Shown here: positions 9,066 to 15,216 of the stretch, piece after piece
Layout of the letters: each line of letters begins with the position of its first letter
Numbering within the stretch: position 1 is the first letter of the stretch
NCBI GenBank assembly: GCA_022822905.1
Contig: JAJDYE010000031.1
Location: 1-64,000 of the forward strand
Direction: 5' to 3'
DNA length: 64,000 nucleotides
DNA from: Acidimicrobiia bacterium
GTDB taxonomy: Bacteria; Actinomycetota; Acidimicrobiia; Acidimicrobiales; Bin134
Translations under genes and position numbers: made by a program
Notes under the pieces: model-generated
Database searches by the model: none
The model's input: only the letters and a program-made list of their open reading frames with translations
What the model was told of the DNA's origin: nothing

Positions 9066-9474
9066 CCACGGCCAATCCGAGGGAGCTGGCCGCAGCGATG
9101 AGCTCATGGTCACCGCTGGCGAAGATTGTGTCTGCGTCGGCAATGGCCTGCGCGGCAGCCAAGTGCACGGCGTCGTAGCCGCGGAGTTCCTGTTCTTCAG
9201 CCAATGCGCCTGCTCTTCGGACGAGGCTGTCTGAGATCTCGATGCTGTCGACCTCTTGGGTGAGGGCGTCGAGCAGCCTAACCGCAGAAGTAAGCCCTCT
9301 CTTTGTCAGCCGCCCGAGTCGATGAGCTCTGGCCAGCGCCGCCCGGGCCTCGGCGTAGAGCAAGCGGACGCTGACAACCCGTGTCGCTTCATTCCACAGT
9401 CGCTCGGAGGAATCAGAACTTGGCTCGTCGATGATCAGGGGAATGAAGGCGGATGTATCGAAGTAGACAATCAC
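9052..9474 (-). CDS. vapC: PIN-domain ribonuclease toxin (VapC family)
   Basis: A 140-residue PIN-domain protein. The acidic metal-binding residues are visible: Asp in VYFDTSAFI near the N-terminus, Glu in LLYAEARAAL, and Asp in LRGYDAVHLA and FASGDHEL. VapC toxins cut tRNA or rRNA until neutralised by VapB. Its start overlaps the stop of the upstream antitoxin by 4 nt, the normal coupled TA arrangement. Its 3' end overlaps the convergent hydantoinase-like gene by 14 nt. All catalytic residues appear present, so it is probably functional. Confidence 0.9.
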   Translation of the reverse strand: MIVYFDTSAFIPLIIDEPSSDSSERLWNEATRVVSVRLLYAEARAALARAHRLGRLTKRGLTSAVRLLDALTQEVDSIEISDSLVRRAGALAEEQELRGYDAVHLAAAQAIADADTIFASGDHELIAAASSLGLAVANPR

Positions 9475-9728
9475 TGGCGCTGTTCGGCCACGAGATCGCT
9501 CACCGTTCCCTTGCTCTTGACCCTGGAGTGGCCCAGTCGTCTCTTCGCCATCGGAGCCGGAATGACCAGCCCATCGTCAACCAGTTGGTCGATGGGCCGG
9601 GGCTCATGAAGAGGGATCAAAAGAGCCACTGCCTTCCCATGATCGGTCACGGTGACCTCGGTTCCTGCTCGAACCGCTGTGAGGTATCGACTCAAATTGT
9701 CCCGCAACTCTCGAACTCCAGCTTCCAC
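9471..9728 (-). CDS. vapB: Antitoxin of the Phd/YefM family (VapB)
   Basis: An 85-residue antitoxin. The N-terminal fold GVRELRDNLSRYLTAVRAG, followed by VTDHGKAVALLIP, is the Phd/YefM DNA-binding and dimerisation domain; the basic C-terminus would wrap the toxin. The GTG start at 9728 is followed by the VapC gene with a 4-nt overlap. The roughly 60 nt upstream are strikingly A+T rich compared with the region and probably hold an autoregulated promoter and operator. Confidence 0.88.
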   Translation of the reverse strand: MEAGVRELRDNLSRYLTAVRAGTEVTVTDHGKAVALLIPLHEPRPIDQLVDDGLVIPAPMAKRRLGHSRVKSKGTVSDLVAEQRQ

Positions 9729-9788
9729 AAAACAATTATGGCGCTTTTATTACAGATAATCTAGCCATTTATTCTACGATGGCCGTTC
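9729..9788 (-). promoter_or_regulatory. A+T-rich promoter/operator region of vapBC
   Basis: This short gap upstream of vapB contains runs such as TAATAAAAG and TAGATTATC on the minus strand, inside otherwise GC-rich DNA. Position and composition suggest the vapBC promoter, normally bound by the VapBC complex. No single confident -35/-10 pair can be named. Confidence 0.35.
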
Positions 9789-10619
9789 CTACCAGCGCGG
9801 CCCGCCGGCGACGGTGATGCATTCGCCGGTGACGAATGAAGCCTCGTCGGAGAGCAGGAAGGCGATTACCGCGGCGGTCTCGTCAGGGTGTTGCAAGCGT
9901 TCGAGGGCGATCTTGGAGCGCACCCACTGGCTGCGGTCGCCGCCAGACTGCGCCACGGTTTGCTCCAGATAGGGATGGCCGCTTTCGGTAGCGTCGGGGT
10001 CGACTCCTAGCGGGCGCACTCCGTTGACCCTGATCTGGTGGGGCGCCAGCTCCATGGCTAGGGCAGCGACCAGCCGGTCGACCCCAGCCTTAGCCGCGGC
10101 GAATGCCGAAGTGCCGCTGGCCGCGGCCACAGTGGCATACGACGACAGCAGCACAATCGACCCGCCGTTGCCTTGTTCAACCATCTGGCGAGCAGCGGCT
10201 TGGGCCACCAAGAACGCTCCGGTCAGGTTCACGTCCATCGATCGCCGCCACGACGCCTCAGTCAGCTCCAGCAACGGCGCCCACCCCATGTCGGGTCCAA
10301 GCCCCCCGGCCACGTTGACCACCAGGTCGAGCCTCCCGAACTCGCCGACACACCGCCCCACCACCTCGTTCACCTGATCGGCGTCGGCCACGTCGGCCTC
10401 CAATCGCAACGCCGCCTGCCCCTCGGCCTGCACTGCGGCCACCGTGGCGTCCAGGGCCTCCGGGGAAGCGCAGGCCGAATCCGGGTGGCCGACCTCTACC
10501 CGGTCGGCACAGGCCACGCTGGCTCCGGCTCGGGCCAGCCGCACCGCCACCGCCCGCCCGATCTCCGGAGGACACGCCGCCCCCATCACCAGCGCCACCT
10601 TCCCGGAGAAGTCGTCCAT
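9789..10619 (-). CDS. SDR family protein with Phe in place of the catalytic Tyr
   Basis: A 276-residue SDR-fold protein. The cofactor site is variant (ALVMGAACPPEIGRAVAV instead of TGxxxGIG), and the NVAGG strand replaces NNAG. Where SDRs have YxxxK, this protein reads SAFAAAKAGVDRL, so the general-base tyrosine is phenylalanine while the lysine is kept. The rest (VNGVRPLGVDPDA, then EASFVTGECITVAGG at the C-terminus) is normal for fabG-like SDRs. It could be a non-catalytic or altered paralogue, or use a different tyrosine nearby. It lies between two TA loci on the minus strand. Start taken as the ATG at 10619. Confidence 0.8.
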   Translation of the reverse strand: MDDFSGKVALVMGAACPPEIGRAVAVRLARAGASVACADRVEVGHPDSACASPEALDATVAAVQAEGQAALRLEADVADADQVNEVVGRCVGEFGRLDLVVNVAGGLGPDMGWAPLLELTEASWRRSMDVNLTGAFLVAQAAARQMVEQGNGGSIVLLSSYATVAAASGTSAFAAAKAGVDRLVAALAMELAPHQIRVNGVRPLGVDPDATESGHPYLEQTVAQSGGDRSQWVRSKIALERLQHPDETAAVIAFLLSDEASFVTGECITVAGGPRW

Positions 10620-10683
10620 CCCCCCAGCATCCCCTAACTACCCCGCTGGCTTCCACACTAGAGATTGCGGGAAATACCTCTGG

Positions 10684-10783
10684 CTAGAGATCAAGCAATT
10701 CCAGCAGTTCTTGCACACTGATCTCGTGATGGGTTGCGACACTCTTGAGAATCGGCCCCGCGCACATCGCGCGGCAGCCTCAA
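10684..10783 (-). pseudogene. HicA toxin remnant (internal deletion)
   Basis: Directly after the HicB-like gene, and overlapping its stop as TTGA, a reading frame encodes LRLPRDVRGAD, the typical HicA N-terminus. A second frame on the same strand ends as ILKSVATHHEISVQELLELL and a stop at 10686-10684, the typical HicA C-terminus. Only 100 nt separate the two ends, which are in different frames, whereas HicA genes are usually about 220-240 nt. The middle with the catalytic histidine (GSH motif) is gone. This is a broken toxin next to a surviving antitoxin. Confidence 0.6.
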
Positions 10784-11025
10784 AGAACCAAGACCTCGCC
10801 GTGAACAAAGTGCAGGCGAATCAATTCAGGGCGAGCCACTTCCCCGTCGAAATAGCACTCGAAGGCTTCCCGGACGTTTTCGCGGATCTCCTCGATGGTC
10901 TCCCCTTGCGTGTGAATTCCGTAACCGATGGCGCTAGCGGAATATCCACCAGCCACTTCATCTTCACTGACCTCGAAGACAATCTCCGTCGCGGGTGACG
11001 TCACGGTGGCCAACATACATGGCAT
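10780..11025 (-). CDS. hicB: HicB-like antitoxin (DUF1902 type), partner of a broken HicA
   Basis: An 81-residue protein with the partial RNase-H-like HicB fold: VFEVSEDEVAGGYSASAIGY, then IHTQGETIEEIRENVREAF and IRLHFVHGEV. Small proteins of this type are often misannotated as 2-oxoisovalerate dehydrogenase subunit; they are antitoxins. The ATG at 11025 is chosen because AAGGAG lies 5 nt upstream; an in-frame TTG 5 codons earlier would be part of that ribosome-binding site. It is followed immediately by the hicA remnant, so it is now probably an orphan. Confidence 0.75.
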   Translation of the reverse strand: MPCMLATVTSPATEIVFEVSEDEVAGGYSASAIGYGIHTQGETIEEIRENVREAFECYFDGEVARPELIRLHFVHGEVLVL

Positions 11026-11071
11026 GACCTCTCCTTCCAACCAGGTTGCTGCCCACCAGTAGGGTGGCGGG

Positions 11072-11581
11072 GTGCAGGTGGGGGCGGCGCGGTATCAGAT
11101 GGCGGGGGGGATCCATCGGATTCCGGTGCCGGGGGCGACCGGGCATCTTTACGCCACGGCCTTTGCGGTGACCGGGCCTGATCCTGCCGCGGCCCTAGAG
11201 GACGTGGGTGCAGAGGTCATGGTGTGCTTGCTGACCGACCCGGAGATCGCCATGCGTTATCCCGATTACCCCTCGTGGTTGGCCGATCCCGCTCCCCACC
11301 AGGCCATCCATGTCCCGATGGTCGATCAGGGGGTCACCGGCGACGACGACGTTCGAGAGTTGGTGGACACGATCAACCGGCACCTAGATCAAGGCAGAGG
11401 GGTCATGGTCCACTGCGGCGCCGGATATGGCAGAGCCGGGATTGTGTGCATCTCGGTACTCACCTCCCGGGGAATGGACCTCGATCATGCGGTAGCCGCG
11501 GTGCGGGCTGCACGCCCGGCAGCAGGACCCCAGTCCCATTCGCAGGAGGCCCAGATCAGCCGCTTAGCCGTGAGAGGCTAA
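11072..11581 (+). CDS. Dual-specificity / tyrosine phosphatase-like protein
   Basis: A 169-residue cytosolic phosphatase with the Cys-X5-Arg active site in VHCGAGYGRAGI (around residue 110). An upstream aspartate-containing region (VPMVDQGVTGDDDVREL) could supply the general acid. Length and motif match small DSP/PTP-like cysteine phosphatases. GTG start; divergent from the HicB-like gene with about 45 nt between them. Substrate unknown; it may act on phosphoproteins, nucleotides or inositol phosphates. Confidence 0.8.
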   Translation: MQVGAARYQMAGGIHRIPVPGATGHLYATAFAVTGPDPAAALEDVGAEVMVCLLTDPEIAMRYPDYPSWLADPAPHQAIHVPMVDQGVTGDDDVRELVDTINRHLDQGRGVMVHCGAGYGRAGIVCISVLTSRGMDLDHAVAAVRAARPAAGPQSHSQEAQISRLAVRG

Positions 11582-11592
11582 GCGGCCACTGC

Positions 11593-12357
11593 TCACATAC
11601 CGCCGGCGATCTTGAAGTCATGGCCGGTGGCGTACGACGAGGCGTCGGAAGCCAGGTACAGGGCCAGGCCGATGATCTCGTCGCAGTCGGCCACCCGGTT
11701 CATCATGGTGGCCTTGCCTGACCGTTCGGGGAATTCGGGATCAAACCGCATTGATCCCTTCATCATCTCCGACATGAAGGGGCCCGGCACCAGGGAGTTG
11801 ACCCGCACATTGAGCCCAGCCCACTCACCGGCCATGGCCCGGGTGAGGTTGTGCAACGCGGCCTTGCTCGAGGTGTAGATCCCCACCCCGGGGCCGCCGC
11901 CGTAGGCCCCCATTGTTGTCACGTTGATGATCGATCCTCCACCAGCCTCGCCCATGCGGGGGGCCACCAAACCGGCCAAACGGATCGGCCCTTTCACGTT
12001 TACCGCGTACACCTTGTCGAAGTAGGCCTCGGTGCAGTCGGCCACGGTGACCGGCGCTGGGTTGATGCCCGCGTTGTTGACCAACACGTCGATCCGGCCG
12101 AGGTCGCCATACACCCGATCGACCAGCGCGCCGATCTGGTCCCACTCCCCCATGTGGCAGGCGATGCCCCGCACCGATTGGCTGCCCAACTCGTCGTTCA
12201 GCTCAGCGGCGGCCTCGTCGCAGCCCTCTTGGCGCCGCCCGGTTATCACCACCTCGGCGCCGGCCATGGCATAGCCCTTGGCAATGGACCGGCCGATGCC
12301 CTTGGTGCCCCCGGTGACCACCGCCACCTTCCCTGTCAGGTCGAACAAACTGCTCAT
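11593..12357 (-). CDS. Short-chain dehydrogenase/reductase (SDR)
   Basis: A 254-residue classical SDR with a complete motif set: VVTGGTKGIGRS for cofactor binding, VLVNNAGINP, and catalytic YTSSKAAL. The GRR after beta-2 (VVITGRRQE) suggests NADP(H). The C-terminus YATGHDFKIAGGM is typical of fabG/gluconate-dehydrogenase-like SDRs. Convergent with the phosphatase gene (11 nt apart). The substrate cannot be assigned. Confidence 0.85.
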   Translation of the reverse strand: MSSLFDLTGKVAVVTGGTKGIGRSIAKGYAMAGAEVVITGRRQEGCDEAAAELNDELGSQSVRGIACHMGEWDQIGALVDRVYGDLGRIDVLVNNAGINPAPVTVADCTEAYFDKVYAVNVKGPIRLAGLVAPRMGEAGGGSIINVTTMGAYGGGPGVGIYTSSKAALHNLTRAMAGEWAGLNVRVNSLVPGPFMSEMMKGSMRFDPEFPERSGKATMMNRVADCDEIIGLALYLASDASSYATGHDFKIAGGM

Positions 12358-12431
12358 AGCCCGATCTTACGAACCGCTCCAGGGCCGACCCTTATGCAGG
12401 CGAGCATGGCTGCGGCTATTGGGAGGTCGAC

Positions 12432-12890
12432 TCAGTAGATGCCCAGCTCCAAGCCGGCGGCCAGGGTCATACCCAGCTCTCGGCAGGCCTCCAGATGCGC
12501 GGCGGTCAGCTCGCCGGTGGCCACCACCGGCGGAGCCACCGCCTTCCATCCCAGTCCGGTAACCAGGGGCTCCACCGCCCGCACCGCGCCAGTGCCGTCG
12601 TTGCCGGCCCGCACGAACAGCCCGTAGGGACGCCCCCGGGTGTGGTCCAAGCAGTCGTAGTAAACGGTGTCGAAGAAGTGCTTGAGGGCGCCGCTCATGT
12701 AGCCGAAGTTCTCCGGGGTGCCCAGCAGATAGCCGTCGGCGGCCATCACATCCTCGGCGGTAGCCTCCAGTGCGGCCACCTGCACCACCTCCACACCGTC
12801 GATGTCGGGATGGCTGGCGCCGGCCACTACCGCCTCGGTCATGGCTCTGGTACCACCGGTCTTGGAGTGGGACACCACCAGCACTCGCAC
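12432..12890 (-). CDS. Flavodoxin-fold (FMN) protein
   Basis: A 152-residue flavodoxin-like protein. The FMN phosphate loop is SHSKTGGTRAMTEAV at about residues 8-22. The isoalloxazine-contacting loop is GYLLGTPENFGYMSGALKHF, in the position expected for flavodoxin or NAD(P)H-quinone-reductase-like folds. There is no signal peptide. A minus-strand run of SDR, flavodoxin and MFS genes is visible, but spacing does not prove co-transcription. Likely an electron carrier or small reductase; partner unknown. Confidence 0.8.
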   Translation of the reverse strand: MRVLVVSHSKTGGTRAMTEAVVAGASHPDIDGVEVVQVAALEATAEDVMAADGYLLGTPENFGYMSGALKHFFDTVYYDCLDHTRGRPYGLFVRAGNDGTGAVRAVEPLVTGLGWKAVAPPVVATGELTAAHLEACRELGMTLAAGLELGIY

Positions 12891-12928
12891 CCAACCGAAG
12901 GTACTCCCCCGCCGCGAAGACCCGCGGG

Positions 12929-14173
12929 TCAGGTGGCCGCAGTGCCCACGTCCATGGAGGCGAAACGACGGGTGCTAACCAGCCAGGCGGCCAGAACCAC
13001 GATGATGCCCGCGCTGATCGACACTGTGATTCGGGGGCCGATCCAGTCGAACAGCGCCCCTTGGATCATGGTGCCGGCACCGATGGCCAGGTTGATGGCC
13101 ATCAGGTACAGGGCGATGATCCGTCCCCGCATGGACTCCTCCACCTGGAGCTGGATGACGGTGTTCAGCGTCGAGGCGGTGGTGAGGTGGCAACCGCCGA
13201 GGATGAGCAAGAACACGATGGCCATGGCGTACCACGGGGCGAGACCGAACCCGGCCAGCGCCAGACCGTAGGCACTCAGCCCGATGGCCAGCAGCCGGGA
13301 CCGGGCGGTGAACTGGCCCCTACCGGCCACCAGCGGGAAGAAGATCACCGATCCGATGCCGGTGCCGGCGGCCAGCAGGCCCAGTTGCCACCCGGTGGTG
13401 TTGAACTCCTCTTCGGCGAACACCACGATCAGAAAGATGAGGGGTTGGGCGCAAACGGCGGTGATGAGCACCGTCTTGAACGCCCGCTGGATCCCCGGCT
13501 GGGTTCTCCAGTAGGCCAGCACCTCCCGAAGATCGGCGAACACCCTGATGGGGGGCGGATCATCGGGCAGCAGCCGGGGCACCTGGATGAGCAGCACGGT
13601 AAACAGCACCGCAAAGAAGGAGACCCCGTTGGCGAAGAACACCCAGCCCGGCCCGAAGAACCCCAGCAGCACGCCGCCCAGAGCCGGTCCCACCGCCCGG
13701 GTGGCCTGGAACTGAGTGGAGTTGAGGGTGACCGCGTTCAACAACAGCTCCTTGGGCACCAGTTCGGAGATGAACGCCTGCCACGCGGGCAGCATGAAGC
13801 CGTTGAGAATGCCGTACCCCCAGGCCAATAGCATGTAGATCACCGGCGAGCGCACCCCCGCCCCCCACAGGGCGGCAAACCCGAAGGCCCCCACGCACAG
13901 CAGGCTCTGGGTGACCAGGATGATGCTGCGCCGGGGCACCCGATCGGCCAGCGGCCCGGCCCACAGGTTGGTGAACACGGTCAACATCATCTGGGTGATC
14001 GTCACCAGCCCAACCCATGCCCCCCGGTCGGTGATCTCGTCGATCACATAGGCCAGCACCAGGATCTGCATCCACGTCCCGGTGTTGGAAACCAGAGCCC
14101 CGAACCAGAACAACCGGAAGTTGCGCAACCGCAAAGCCCGAGTCGAAGCCCGAAACCCCGGTCGATCAGCCAC
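12929..14173 (-). CDS. MFS transporter (MFS_3/EntS-like exporter)
   Basis: A 414-residue polytopic membrane protein with about 12 hydrophobic segments. The first helix starts at LRNFRLFWFGALVSNTGTWM, and the loop 2-3 motif GPLADRVPRRSI is the MFS signature. Proteins with this N-terminus (TRALRLRNFRLFW) belong to the transmembrane-secretion-effector group, often drug or siderophore exporters. It is divergent from the HigA-like gene at 14248. Substrate unknown. Confidence 0.85.
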   Translation of the reverse strand: MADRPGFRASTRALRLRNFRLFWFGALVSNTGTWMQILVLAYVIDEITDRGAWVGLVTITQMMLTVFTNLWAGPLADRVPRRSIILVTQSLLCVGAFGFAALWGAGVRSPVIYMLLAWGYGILNGFMLPAWQAFISELVPKELLLNAVTLNSTQFQATRAVGPALGGVLLGFFGPGWVFFANGVSFFAVLFTVLLIQVPRLLPDDPPPIRVFADLREVLAYWRTQPGIQRAFKTVLITAVCAQPLIFLIVVFAEEEFNTTGWQLGLLAAGTGIGSVIFFPLVAGRGQFTARSRLLAIGLSAYGLALAGFGLAPWYAMAIVFLLILGGCHLTTASTLNTVIQLQVEESMRGRIIALYLMAINLAIGAGTMIQGALFDWIGPRITVSISAGIIVVLAAWLVSTRRFASMDVGTAAT

Positions 14174-14247
14174 CCAGCGACCCTACCGCCCTTGATATCG
14201 GCCAGCTTTGCCCCGACAGAAAACCGAACGGTGATACCGTACATCTG

Positions 14248-14553
14248 ATGGCAACGAATGAGATCGAAATCAATATGACCCCCTCTCACCCAGGCGACTT
14301 CGTTCGCACTGGGATCATCGAAGAACTCAGTTTGAGCGTTACACAGGCGGCCGAAGTGCTGGGGGTTCGCCGAGCAACGCTCTCCGACCTGTTGAATGGC
14401 AACGCCGCCCTTTCGCCGGAAATGGCATTGCGGATTGAGAAAGCCTTTGATGTAAGCATGGAAATGCTTCTGCGGATGCAGGCCTGGTACGACTCCGCCC
14501 TTATGCGAGCCCGGTCCAGCGAGATCGACGTCAGGCGCTACGAGCCCGCGTAG
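14248..14553 (+). CDS. higA: HigA-family addiction module antitoxin, no toxin gene beside it
   Basis: A 101-residue HTH protein with the hallmark HigA start MTPSHPGDFVRTGIIEELSL. The helix-turn-helix follows (VTQAAEVLGVRRATLSDLLNG), then ALSPEMALRIEKAFDVSMEM. HigA normally follows a roughly 90-residue HigB RNase gene, but here only about 75 nt separate it from a divergent MFS gene and no HigB-like frame is present. It may be an orphan antitoxin or a regulator. A second XRE-type gene follows after 26 nt. Confidence 0.85.
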   Translation: MATNEIEINMTPSHPGDFVRTGIIEELSLSVTQAAEVLGVRRATLSDLLNGNAALSPEMALRIEKAFDVSMEMLLRMQAWYDSALMRARSSEIDVRRYEPA

Positions 14554-14579
14554 TAGTCGCCGATGAGAGGGATGACACT

Positions 14580-14906
14580 ATGAATGACAAGCGCATCGAA
14601 TTCGAACCCAGCGGCGGCAACGTATTCGCCGACTTGGGGGTCACCGACGCTGAGGCGCACTTGCTTAAGGCAGGGCTGGTCACCCGAATCGAGCAGTTCA
14701 TTCGCGAGCGTGGCCTCAAGCAAACCGAGGCCGCAAAGCTCCTCGGAATATCCCAGCCTGACGTTTCGCGGCTACTTCGTGGAGACTTCCGGGAATTTCC
14801 CGTAGAGCGGCTCTTTCGTCTGCTGACTGCGCTCGGCCGCGACATTGAGATCAAGATTCGCGAACCAAATGCCCAGCGCCCGGGCAGGCTCATACTTTCT
14901 GGGTGA
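14580..14906 (+). CDS. XRE-family HTH protein (antitoxin-like), no toxin gene beside it
   Basis: A 108-residue protein with the organisation of antitoxins that pair with RelE/Gp49-like toxins: DLGVTDAEAHLLKAGLVTRI, then the HTH LKQTEAAKLLGISQPDVSRL, then LFRLLTALGRDIEIKIRE. The gene starts 26 nt after higA with a purine-rich GAGAGGGA upstream, so the two are probably co-transcribed. Normally the toxin is directly upstream; here the upstream gene is another antitoxin. Function without a toxin is uncertain. Confidence 0.82.
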   Translation: MNDKRIEFEPSGGNVFADLGVTDAEAHLLKAGLVTRIEQFIRERGLKQTEAAKLLGISQPDVSRLLRGDFREFPVERLFRLLTALGRDIEIKIREPNAQRPGRLILSG

Positions 14907-15179
14907 ACACCCCTGTCGCCGCTGGCCTAGAGTCCAAGACCGTGGATGCGTGTCGGATTCACCGGTATATGGGGCCGTTGACGGCACCTCAGATGGACAA
15001 AGACCAACAGGCGACCAAGGTCAAATCAACAGACCGATGACCTGGCGGTTCGCCGAGCTCCAATGGTGGCATTCCGCCAGCGCGAGCGGCTATTGACGAC
15101 TTGATCCCCTGAGCTGGTCGCCGACACAGACATGGCTGCCTGGTGGCCGGAAGCGATCCCTGCCGCCTCCAGCCCTGGC
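14907..15179. other. Intergenic region with no recognisable gene
   Basis: The roughly 270 nt between the XRE gene and the promoter of the RCC1-like gene hold short open frames on both strands, but none has recognisable domains or a ribosome-binding site. A short plus-strand frame ending as WRFAELQWWHSASASGY could be a decayed 3' end, but I cannot connect it to a family. No tRNA, terminator or clear repeat was seen. Confidence 0.4.
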
Positions 15180-15216
15180 TTGATTCGTTGGGGGGGGGGG
15201 GGGGTACAGTCTCTCG
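15180..15216 (+). promoter_or_regulatory. Promoter with G15 homopolymer in its spacer (candidate phase-variable switch)
   Basis: A -35-like TTGATT (15180-15185) and a -10-like TACAGT (15205-15210) flank a spacer of 19 nt that contains 15 consecutive G (15190-15204). The ATG of the secreted repeat protein is 6 nt after the -10 element, so transcription would start at or next to the ATG, giving a leaderless mRNA. Slippage of the G tract by one or two bases would move the spacer towards the optimal 17 nt. The hexamers are read by eye. Confidence 0.5.
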
